A stretch of DNA of 64,000 nt, from positions 1-64,000 of the forward strand of contig LVAV01000002.1 in NCBI GenBank assembly GCA_001604185.1, in the 5' to 3' direction. This stretch comes from Clostridiales bacterium Firm_16. Lineage in GTDB: Bacteria > Bacillota > Clostridia > Saccharofermentanales > Saccharofermentanaceae. Position 1 is the first letter of the stretch; each line of letters starts with the position of its first letter. Below, in pieces: positions 31,864 through 38,287 of the stretch. A program made the position numbers and the translations under genes. The notes under the pieces are model-generated. The model made no database searches. It was not told the DNA's origin and saw nothing but the letters and a program-made list of their open reading frames with translations.

Positions 31864-32733
31864 ATGAAACAGATAAGTAATTACATGAGGGATGAGAAAT
31901 CCCGACATATGCTGAATGAACTGACACAGAAAACTTTCGGGTTTGATTTCGAAGGCTGGGTCACAAACGGGTATTTCGAAGGCGATTATATTCCGTATTC
32001 CATCGAGCACGAAGGAAAGATCATCTCCAATGTATCTGCCAATCGGATGCAGTTTATGCAGAATGGAGTGCTGAAAAACTACATCCAGATCGGCACGGTT
32101 ATGACGGATGAAATTTTCCGGAAGCAGGGCCTTGCGGCTGACCTGATCAAGCGTGTGATCGAGGAATATAAGGATGTATGCGACGGGATCTATCTGTTTG
32201 GAAATATGGACGCTCTGGGATTCTATCAGAAGATGGGATTTGCGATGGCAAACCAGTACCAATACTTAGTGAAAGAAGAGTTCTGTAAATCTGAGAAGGC
32301 GGCCTCGAGATTTAAGCCGGTCGCTGATTTTGGTGATGAGAAAAAGAAACAGTATCTGGATCTTGTCCGTGAAAGTGCGCCGCATTCATCTTTCGAACAG
32401 GTGAATAAATACGGACTTCAGATGTTCTATACATCCGGCTTCGACAATGTTTTCTATGCAGAAGATATCGATTGTTTCATCGTGATTGAACAGGGTGAGT
32501 GTCCGGTCTTGCAGTCTGTATTGAGTACGGAAAAAGTTGCGCTCACAGAAGTTCTGCGAAGACTGGATATTGATCACTGCAGGTTAGGCTTTACGCCCCT
32601 TGATGAGGATGAAGAGAAATGCCTCTCCGAAGTATACGACGGCGGAGACGATTACAGGCTTTTCTATATGGGTGAAGCACTGAGGTCTATTGAACAGGAG
32701 AAACTCTATTTCCCGGATCTTTCACATGCATGA
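31864..32733 (+). CDS. GNAT-family protein, Eis-like two-domain type
   Basis: 289 residues. GTVMTDEIFRKQGLAADLIKRVIEEYKD is motif A, followed by NMDALGFYQKMGFAMANQYQY. The second half (about 150-289) has no classic motif but resembles the regulatory or sterol-carrier-like half of Eis-type acetyltransferases; a partner GNAT domain here appears degenerate. The Eis group acetylates aminoglycosides and other amines, though that substrate is not established here. It directly precedes the operator of the WYL regulator. Confidence 0.8.
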   Translation: MKQISNYMRDEKSRHMLNELTQKTFGFDFEGWVTNGYFEGDYIPYSIEHEGKIISNVSANRMQFMQNGVLKNYIQIGTVMTDEIFRKQGLAADLIKRVIEEYKDVCDGIYLFGNMDALGFYQKMGFAMANQYQYLVKEEFCKSEKAASRFKPVADFGDEKKKQYLDLVRESAPHSSFEQVNKYGLQMFYTSGFDNVFYAEDIDCFIVIEQGECPVLQSVLSTEKVALTEVLRRLDIDHCRLGFTPLDEDEEKCLSEVYDGGDDYRLFYMGEALRSIEQEKLYFPDLSHA

Positions 32734-32743
32734 TATGTTACAA

Positions 32744-32771
32744 TAAACATGACATAGAGATGTCATGTTTA
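32744..32771. promoter_or_regulatory. 12-bp-arm palindromic operator before the WYL gene
   Basis: TAAACATGACAT (32744-32755) and its exact reverse complement ATGTCATGTTTA (32760-32771) are separated by AGAG. The dyad starts right after a TACAAT -10-like box (32739-32744) and ends 31 bases before the regulator start. A 24-bp perfect dyad is very unlikely by chance and fits an autoregulatory site. Confidence 0.75.
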
Positions 32772-32802
32772 AGATGTTAGCATGTAGTTGGAGTGTGATC
32801 AG

Positions 32803-33711
32803 ATGAAGATTGACCGGCTTATCGGAATACTGTCTATACTGCTGCAGAAGGAGACGGTTACTGCACCGGAACTTGCCGAGCATTTCGAGGTGTCGAGGCG
32901 GACGATCAACAGAGACATCGATACTCTTTGCTATGCCGGAATACCGATCGAGACACGCCAGGGAACGGGCGGTGGTATCCGTATTGTAAGTGGGTACCGT
33001 GTGGATCGGACGATCCTGACTTCAAAGGATATGCAGATGATCCTTGCTGGTCTTCGAGGCCTCGACAGTGTTAGCGGAAGCAGTTACTACGGTCAGCTGA
33101 TGGAGAAATTGAAGATAGGATCTTCGGATCTGGTCAGCGGAAATGACTCGATGCTGATCGATCTGTCGTCCTGGTATAAGGACTCGCTGACGCCGAAGAT
33201 CAGTACGATCCAGGAAGCAATCGAAGAGAGACACCTGCTGACATTCGATTACTATTCGTCTTCAGGAGAAGGGACACGTACGATCGAACCATACTATATC
33301 GTGTTCAAATGGGCGAGCTGGTATGTATGGGGATGGTGTCGGACAAGAAAGGATTTCCGGCTTTTCAAACTGAACCGCATGGATAAAGTGGGAAAGTCGG
33401 AAAAGACGTTTGAAACCAGGGAAGTTCCGCTGCCGAATCTGTCGGAAGAAAAAGTCTTCCCCAAGAAGATCAAGGCGGTAGTGCTTTTCGAGCCGGATGT
33501 GAAGTGGCGGGTGATCGAGGAATTCGGGCTGAAGTGCTTCACGGAGACGGAGGACGGAAAACTGTTGTTTACCGCGGACTACACGGATGTGGACTATCTG
33601 ATCACATGGATATTGGGCTTTGGTGAGAAAGCGGAGATCCTCGAGCCGAAAGAAGCCAGAGAAAAAGTTCGAAGCATTGTCAAAGCACTGCAGAAAACGT
33701 ACGGGAGGTAA
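32803..33711 (+). CDS. HTH-WYL transcriptional regulator (YafY-like)
   Basis: 302 residues. The N-terminal HTH_11 winged helix (LQKETVTAPELAEHFEVSRRTINRDIDTL) is followed by the WYL core (about 135-215: HLLTFDYYSSSGEGTRTIEPYYIVFKWASWYVWGWC...FRLFKLNRM) and a C-terminal WCX extension. WYL domains bind nucleic-acid-like or small ligands, and many such proteins control stress, phage or resistance genes. GGAGTGTG precedes the ATG at 32803. The DinB gene follows in 3 bases, so it is the likely regulated partner. Confidence 0.9.
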   Translation: MKIDRLIGILSILLQKETVTAPELAEHFEVSRRTINRDIDTLCYAGIPIETRQGTGGGIRIVSGYRVDRTILTSKDMQMILAGLRGLDSVSGSSYYGQLMEKLKIGSSDLVSGNDSMLIDLSSWYKDSLTPKISTIQEAIEERHLLTFDYYSSSGEGTRTIEPYYIVFKWASWYVWGWCRTRKDFRLFKLNRMDKVGKSEKTFETREVPLPNLSEEKVFPKKIKAVVLFEPDVKWRVIEEFGLKCFTETEDGKLLFTADYTDVDYLITWILGFGEKAEILEPKEAREKVRSIVKALQKTYGR

Positions 33712-33714
33712 CAC

Positions 33715-34383
33715 ATGAATAAAGACTGGTCAGAAAAGAACAAGAAGATGCAGACCTTGATTGGAAAAGAAGCGACGTTTTCAGAAGGCATCGATGTGCT
33801 CATCGATCATAGAAACGACCTCTTCGAAAAGATCACATCGATCGTAAAGGAGTATCCGGAAGAGGCGTTCTCATTGATGCCGTATGCCGGGGCGGAAGGC
33901 TACCATAGTAAGACGCTCGTCTACTCGATGTGGCATATCTTCCGTATCGAGGATATCGTGGCACATGAATTGATCGCAAAAGATAAGCAAGTGCTTTTTA
34001 CGAAGAACTGGCTCAAGAAAACGAAGAGTCCGGTCATTACTACCGGCAATGAATTTCATGATGAGGGCATCGCGGAGTTTTCGAAGAAACTGGATGTGAA
34101 GGCAGTGTATGAATACTGCAGGGCCGTTATGGAATCTTCGAACGAGATCCTTCGCAATCTGACGTATAAGGATATGAAGCGGAAGTTCGCGGAAGACGAT
34201 AAGAAACGGATCCTGGACAGTGGCAGCGTGAGTACCGATGAGAGCGCGATCTGGCTGATCGATTACTGGTGTGGGAAGGATCTACGTGGTCTTGTGAAGA
34301 TGCCGTTCAGCCGGCACTGGATCATGCATATCGAGGCGATGTGCAGAATCACAAGTAAACTGGATCAGAAAGGGAAAAAGTGA
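33715..34383 (+). CDS. DinB-family protein
   Basis: 222 residues. HRNDLFEKI, MWHIFRIEDIVAHELI and RHWIMHIEAM supply the His residues of the DinB/DfsB four-helix metalloprotein fold. The family contains thiol S-transferases and damage-inducible proteins. GGGAGG precedes the ATG. It is sandwiched between the WYL regulator (3 bases) and the VOC gene, and the three probably form one unit under the palindromic operator. Confidence 0.75.
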   Translation: MNKDWSEKNKKMQTLIGKEATFSEGIDVLIDHRNDLFEKITSIVKEYPEEAFSLMPYAGAEGYHSKTLVYSMWHIFRIEDIVAHELIAKDKQVLFTKNWLKKTKSPVITTGNEFHDEGIAEFSKKLDVKAVYEYCRAVMESSNEILRNLTYKDMKRKFAEDDKKRILDSGSVSTDESAIWLIDYWCGKDLRGLVKMPFSRHWIMHIEAMCRITSKLDQKGKK

Positions 34384-34385
34384 AA

Positions 34386-34805
34386 ATGAGATTAGATGGT
34401 TTTGGTTTGTTAGTTGAAGATATGGGAACGATGATACGCTTCTACAGGGATGTCCTCGGATTTGAGATCAAAGAAGCGGAGGATACATCGAATGTATATC
34501 TCGTGAAGGACGGAACGCTTTTCCTTCTTTATGGAAGAAAAGATTTTGAGAAGATGACGAGTTGCAGGTATGAGTACATCAAGGGTCTGAACGGACACTT
34601 CGAAATCGCCCTCTATGTGGATACTTTTGACGATGTGGATGCGGCATTTAAAAATGCGGTCGAAAATGGCGCAACTGCTGTACTTGAACCTGAGCTGGAA
34701 CCCTGGGGACAGAGAACATGCTACATCGCGGATCCGGAAGGTAACCTGATCGAGATTGGTTCTTGGAATAAGCCGTACGAGGAGAAAGATCTGAAAGAAG
34801 CGTAA
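34386..34805 (+). CDS. VOC/glyoxalase-fold protein
   Basis: 139 residues. MRLDGFGLLVEDMGTMIRFYRDVLGFEI is the first beta-alpha-beta-beta-beta unit and GQRTCYIADPEGNLIEIGSW the second, with the ending typical of glyoxalase/bleomycin-resistance proteins. Metal ligands would include the Glu near the C-terminus (NLIEI) and His at NGHFEIALY. Likely function: binding or conversion of a small toxic compound. The ATG at 34386 is used; a GTG at 34380 overlaps the previous stop. Confidence 0.86.
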   Translation: MRLDGFGLLVEDMGTMIRFYRDVLGFEIKEAEDTSNVYLVKDGTLFLLYGRKDFEKMTSCRYEYIKGLNGHFEIALYVDTFDDVDAAFKNAVENGATAVLEPELEPWGQRTCYIADPEGNLIEIGSWNKPYEEKDLKEA

Positions 34806-34831
34806 TTTTCTTGCAGAATGACTTAGAGATT

Positions 34832-34878
34832 ATTTAGGGAACTTTTTCAGGTAAAAGGAACGTAAAAGTTCCCTAAAT
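34832..34878. repeat. Perfect 15-bp inverted repeat between VOC and TfoX-N genes
   Basis: ATTTAGGGAACTTTT (34832-34846) and AAAAGTTCCCTAAAT (34864-34878) are exact reverse complements with a 17-base loop. No T tract follows and the right arm lies 18 bases before the next ATG, so it could be a terminator variant, an operator or an RNA switch. It partly resembles the weaker repeat at 7184-7239. Confidence 0.6.
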
Positions 34879-34896
34879 GAAAAGAGAGAATGAAAA

Positions 34897-35211
34897 ATGG
34901 CATCGAGTAAAGAGTATCTGGACTTTGTTTTAGAGCAGCTTTCCGGACTGGAAGACATCACATACAGGGGCATGATGGGTGAATACATCCTCTACTACTG
35001 TGGTAAAATCGTCGGTGGGATCTATGACGACAGGTTTCTTGTAAAGGACGTGAAAGCGGCGCGGGATCTGATGCCGGATGCGGATCTCGAACTTCCATAT
35101 GAAGGGGCAAAGGAAATGCTCCTGGTAGACAATGTGGAGAACAGGGAGTTCCTGGAAGAACTTCTGGAAAGTATGTATCCGGAACTGCCGGCACCGAAGA
35201 AGAAAAAGTGA
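34897..35211 (+). CDS. TfoX N-terminal domain protein
   Basis: 104 residues. DFVLEQLSGLEDITYRGMMGEYILYYCGKIVGGIYDDRFLVKDV is the TfoX_N fold (PF04993), as in stand-alone clostridial proteins; the C-terminus is Lys-rich (PAPKKKK). TfoX in Proteobacteria activates competence genes, but isolated TfoX_N proteins have no known role. It lies downstream of the perfect inverted repeat. Confidence 0.85.
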   Translation: MASSKEYLDFVLEQLSGLEDITYRGMMGEYILYYCGKIVGGIYDDRFLVKDVKAARDLMPDADLELPYEGAKEMLLVDNVENREFLEELLESMYPELPAPKKKK

Positions 35212-35219
35212 GGATATAA

Positions 35220-35657
35220 ATGAAAAAGATTTACGCATGGGAGCCATGGTTCTTTATGTTTTTCGGAATCTTCCATATGCACCGGATCTGGGCTTTGATT
35301 GACCGTGCTTCCTATGCTTCTTTCTGGATGGGAACCATGGAGGAGAAAGGTGCATTCTATTTCATCCTGATGGGGATCCTGGCACTTCTTTGTGTTCTCG
35401 GAATCATCACTTTTATACGTGAAAGGAAGAACAATTACTGGTGGCGATGGATTTATCTTTGTGGCGGTGGTTATGTGCTTTTTGACCTGTTTGCAATTGC
35501 GACCGGGATGGAGGTCTGGCAGAAGATCCTGGATAAGATGTTTGATACAAAATCCGCATACTGGAATCTGATTTGGGGATTCTTCATTCTTCTTGGTACG
35601 GCAGTGTTTATCCTGGGAATCAAGTTATTGAAAGAAAGAAAAGGAGCGAAACAATGA
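35220..35657 (+). CDS. Small four-helix membrane protein
   Basis: 145 residues. Hydrophobic stretches near 8-27, 44-66, 76-95 and 115-136 suggest four TM helices. Aromatic-rich N-terminus (YAWEPWFFMFFGIFHMHRIW). Family not recognised. A GAGGATATAA site precedes the ATG. It overlaps the next P-loop gene by four bases (ATGA), which argues for a functional link, and follows the TfoX-N gene by 8 bases. Confidence 0.68.
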   Translation: MKKIYAWEPWFFMFFGIFHMHRIWALIDRASYASFWMGTMEEKGAFYFILMGILALLCVLGIITFIRERKNNYWWRWIYLCGGGYVLFDLFAIATGMEVWQKILDKMFDTKSAYWNLIWGFFILLGTAVFILGIKLLKERKGAKQ

Positions 35658-36193
35658 AAAACGTGATCCATATTTTCGGGGCATCCGGTTCCGGTACGTC
35701 TACACTTGGAAGGAAGATCTGTGACGAACTGGGATATTTCTTCATGGATACAGATGACTATTTCTGGATGCCGACTGAACCCAAGTATACGACGAAAAGA
35801 AGTGTGGAGGAGCGTCTTGCTCTAATGAAAAAGGATATTGCCGAGCATGAGAATGTGGTGGTCTCCGGATCCCTTGTCAACTGGGGCGATGAGCTTATAC
35901 CGTACTTTACGCTGACGATTCGCCTTGTTACGGATACAGAAGTCCGAATCGAGAGAATTAAGATCCGAGAGCGGAATAAATTCGGAGACCGTATCCTGCC
36001 CGGAGGTGACAGGTATGATGAGCATCAGGCGTTTCTTCAGTGGGCAGGACAATATGATACCGGAAGTGCCAATATGCGAAGCAAAGCCATGCACGATGAG
36101 TGGCAGAAACTTCTTAAGTGTAAGCAGATCGTCCTGGATGGTGCAGGAGATCTTCAGGAGAATTATCTTAAAGTACTGGCGGAGATTCAATAG
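35654..36193 (+). CDS. P-loop kinase-like NTPase
   Basis: 179 residues. HIFGASGSGTSTLGRKICDEL holds a Walker A loop with Thr in place of Lys (GASGSGTST); YFFMDTDDYFWMP is the DxD catalytic region; RIKIRERNKFGDRI the lid Arg cluster. The arrangement is that of AAA_17/adenylate-kinase-fold phosphotransferases. The missing Walker Lys means activity should be tested rather than assumed. The start overlaps the membrane-protein stop. Confidence 0.7.
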   Translation: MKNVIHIFGASGSGTSTLGRKICDELGYFFMDTDDYFWMPTEPKYTTKRSVEERLALMKKDIAEHENVVVSGSLVNWGDELIPYFTLTIRLVTDTEVRIERIKIRERNKFGDRILPGGDRYDEHQAFLQWAGQYDTGSANMRSKAMHDEWQKLLKCKQIVLDGAGDLQENYLKVLAEIQ

Positions 36194-36261
36194 ACTCATC
36201 TACGGTTGTCCGATCACACTACGGACACAGTTTCCTATACTATGAATTTTCGCCTGACATC

Positions 36262-36290
36262 TTGACGAAGGACCCCTTACGCAATACAAT
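36262..36290 (+). promoter_or_regulatory. Sigma-A promoter of the sdpRI-like operon
   Basis: TTGACG (36262-36267), 17-base spacer, TACAAT (36285-36290). A strong promoter whose -10 abuts the operator. Confidence 0.75.
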
Positions 36291-36305
36291 TAACCAAAAG
36301 GTTAA
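36290..36305. promoter_or_regulatory. SdpR-type operator
   Basis: TTAACC (36290-36295), AAAA, GGTTAA (36300-36305): a perfect dyad beginning on the last base of the -10 box and covering the expected transcription start. ArsR/SdpR-type repressors bind such TTAACC-like repeats, so this should be the autoregulatory site. Confidence 0.7.
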
Positions 36306-36325
36306 ATGAGAAGGACGGGAATGTT

Positions 36326-36595
36326 GTGGGTATCCAATCGACATTAAAAGCTATAGCTGATCCCACCCGCAGAACCATCTTGAACCTTTTAAAGAAGAAT
36401 CGATTATCAGCGGGGGAGATAGCCGAACATTTTAACATGAGTCTGCCTGCTGTTTCGAAGCATCTGAATGTTTTGAAGGAAGCAGACTTAATCCGAGACC
36501 AGAGAGAAGGCAAGTACATTTTCTATGAACTGAATGCCTCCGTTCTGGACGAAGCTTTGCTATGGCTTCAAGACTTGCGAGGTGAGTCAAAATGA
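36326..36595 (+). CDS. sdpR: ArsR-family repressor, SdpR-like
   Basis: 89 residues. MGIQSTLKAIADPTRRTILNLLKKNRLSAGEIAEHFNMSLPAVSKHLNVLKEADLI is the ArsR winged helix; no metal-binding Cys motif (ELCVCDL) is present, as in SdpR. It starts with GTG at 36326; GAAGGACGG lies upstream. The SdpI-like gene overlaps its stop by four bases. By analogy with Bacillus, SdpR represses the sdpRI operon and SdpI at the membrane relieves this when the SDP toxin binds. The gene name rests on context and family. Confidence 0.82.
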   Translation: MGIQSTLKAIADPTRRTILNLLKKNRLSAGEIAEHFNMSLPAVSKHLNVLKEADLIRDQREGKYIFYELNASVLDEALLWLQDLRGESK

Positions 36596-37263
36596 GAAAA
36601 CTTCATTCGATCCTGTTAATTACTTTACTGGTCTGCGTTGTCGGTGTGGTCGTTTTTCTGATCCTTTCTCCGGATCAGATTCCGGTACATTTCAATTTCT
36701 CCGGAGAGATGGATCGTATCGGGAGCAAATATGAATTTCTGGTGTTTCCTGCCATTGAAATCGGAATTGGTCTGTTTTTCCTTCTTATGTCGAAGATCGA
36801 GCAGAAGAAGGGCGAAAACTCAAATGAACGAGTGGTCATGCTTGTCGGAATCGGTGTAACCATTCTGCTTATGCTGGTCGGATTCTACTTTATGGTAAAA
36901 GCGATCCACTACGATCCCGAAAACCCGGTGAAACTAGGTTACGATGATACGAACAAGCTGATCGGCGTGGGAATCGGTGCATTACTCGTTGTACTGGGAA
37001 ATATCATGCCCAAGGCCAGAAGAAATTCTATGTTCGGCATCCGGACCTCCTGGAGCATGTACAACGATTCTGTCTGGCAGAAGAGCCAGCGCATCGGAGG
37101 CATCGCTTCTGTGATCGGCGGATTCGTATTGATCATCCTGTCCTTGCTTCTGCCGGGAAGCTGGAATACTGTTGTGATGCTTGTGGTCATCACGATCCTC
37201 GTGATCTTCTGCGCCGGCGCCTCCTATCACTTCTATTCAGCGGAGAGGGCGAGTGGTCTATGA
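36592..37263 (+). CDS. sdpI: SdpI-family immunity/sensor membrane protein
   Basis: 223 residues with about six TM helices: DUF1648 at the start (ILLITLLVCVVGVVVFLILSPDQIPVHFNFSGEMDRIGSK) and the SdpI signature (NIMPKARRNSMFGIRTSWSMYNDSVWQKSQRIGG) in the second half. In Bacillus, SdpI confers immunity to the SDP peptide toxin and sequesters SdpR. No sdpC-like toxin gene is nearby, so this could respond to toxins of competitors. It is coupled to the U32-like gene by another ATGA overlap. Confidence 0.85.
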   Translation: MRKLHSILLITLLVCVVGVVVFLILSPDQIPVHFNFSGEMDRIGSKYEFLVFPAIEIGIGLFFLLMSKIEQKKGENSNERVVMLVGIGVTILLMLVGFYFMVKAIHYDPENPVKLGYDDTNKLIGVGIGALLVVLGNIMPKARRNSMFGIRTSWSMYNDSVWQKSQRIGGIASVIGGFVLIILSLLLPGSWNTVVMLVVITILVIFCAGASYHFYSAERASGL

Positions 37264-38159
37264 GCGATAAGGCATACTATCATCTTCCGGGGCTGTTCGA
37301 ATTCTACGATCTGTACCGCGCCTTTTTGCCTTTATTCCGCGAGCATCGGGAATACTTTTACGATTGGTGCGAGATCGGTTCGATCTATGGTGCGCCGCAG
37401 GATTGTCTGTGGGGCGGAGGCAGAGTCGGATTCGGAGAAGAACCGCCGGAGAATGTGGTCGATCTGATCAAGGAGTACGGAGTATCGGCTCGTCTTACAT
37501 TCAGCAATTCCCTGCTGACAGAGGCACATCTATCTGACAAGAAATGCAATGCACTCTGTTCCATGTTCGAGAAAACGGGGCCGGTGGAGAACGGAATCAT
37601 CCTCTGCTCCGATCTTCTTATGGATTACATCAAGGCGAAGTATCCGGGTTTCTATTTCGTATCTTCGACGACAAAAGTACTTACAGACTTTGTGCAGCTT
37701 GAGAGCGAGCTGACACGGGAGGAGTTTCGATTTGTCGTGCCGGATTTCAGATTGAACAAGGATCTGGCGAACTTGAAGGCACTTCCGGAAGCACAGAAAA
37801 AGAAAGTGGAATTTCTGTGTAATGAGTGTTGCTGGTTCGATTGTTATGACAGGAAAAACTGTTATGAGAATGTCAGTCGGAAGAGCCTGGGAGAAGAGTG
37901 CGAAGATCACATCTGTGTATCTCCGGATGCAGCAAAAGGTTACCGGTTCTCCGATGCCAAGAAGAATCCCGGCTTTATCGGGATCGAGGATATAAAAAAC
38001 GTATATCTGCCATATGGGTTTTCCCATTTCAAGATCGAGGGGCGCAGCCTAGGCAGTGCCGTGATATTGGAGTTCCTACTTTACTATATGACGAAACCCG
38101 AGTACCAGCTTCAGGTGAGGGAAGAGATCTATCTGGACAGTATGCTGGATCTGTTCTGA
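37260..38159 (+). CDS. U32-peptidase-like TIM-barrel protein with Cys cluster
   Basis: 299 residues. The C-terminal block GFIGIEDIKNVYLPYGFSHFKIEGRS and the following helix match the conserved KIEGR region of U32 peptidase-like proteins (PrtC/RlhA/UbiU/TrhP relatives), and LCNECCWFDCYDRKNC with two more Cys in ECEDHIC supplies possible Fe-S ligands at about 190-220. U32 relatives modify RNA or quinones rather than cleave peptides. The ATGA overlap with the SdpI gene is unusual for this family. It lacks the large N-terminal barrel part of full-length members. Confidence 0.55.
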   Translation: MSDKAYYHLPGLFEFYDLYRAFLPLFREHREYFYDWCEIGSIYGAPQDCLWGGGRVGFGEEPPENVVDLIKEYGVSARLTFSNSLLTEAHLSDKKCNALCSMFEKTGPVENGIILCSDLLMDYIKAKYPGFYFVSSTTKVLTDFVQLESELTREEFRFVVPDFRLNKDLANLKALPEAQKKKVEFLCNECCWFDCYDRKNCYENVSRKSLGEECEDHICVSPDAAKGYRFSDAKKNPGFIGIEDIKNVYLPYGFSHFKIEGRSLGSAVILEFLLYYMTKPEYQLQVREEIYLDSMLDLF

Positions 38160-38206
38160 TGCCGATGAATCCGCCTTCTTGACGCCCGAAGAAATGCCTT
38201 CTTTTG

Positions 38207-38219
38207 AAGTTTCAAACTT
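38207..38219. promoter_or_regulatory. AAGTTT/AAACTT dyad upstream of the ABC module
   Basis: AAGTTTCAAACTT is a perfect 13-base odd palindrome 69 bases before the permease start. TTGACG at 38179 could be its -35. Candidate site for the response regulator encoded downstream. Confidence 0.35.
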
Positions 38220-38287
38220 TTAAGGACTTTTTAATCGCAAGTCAGACATACTATTGGCATAATACGGAAAAACCGGAGAGAATGTTT

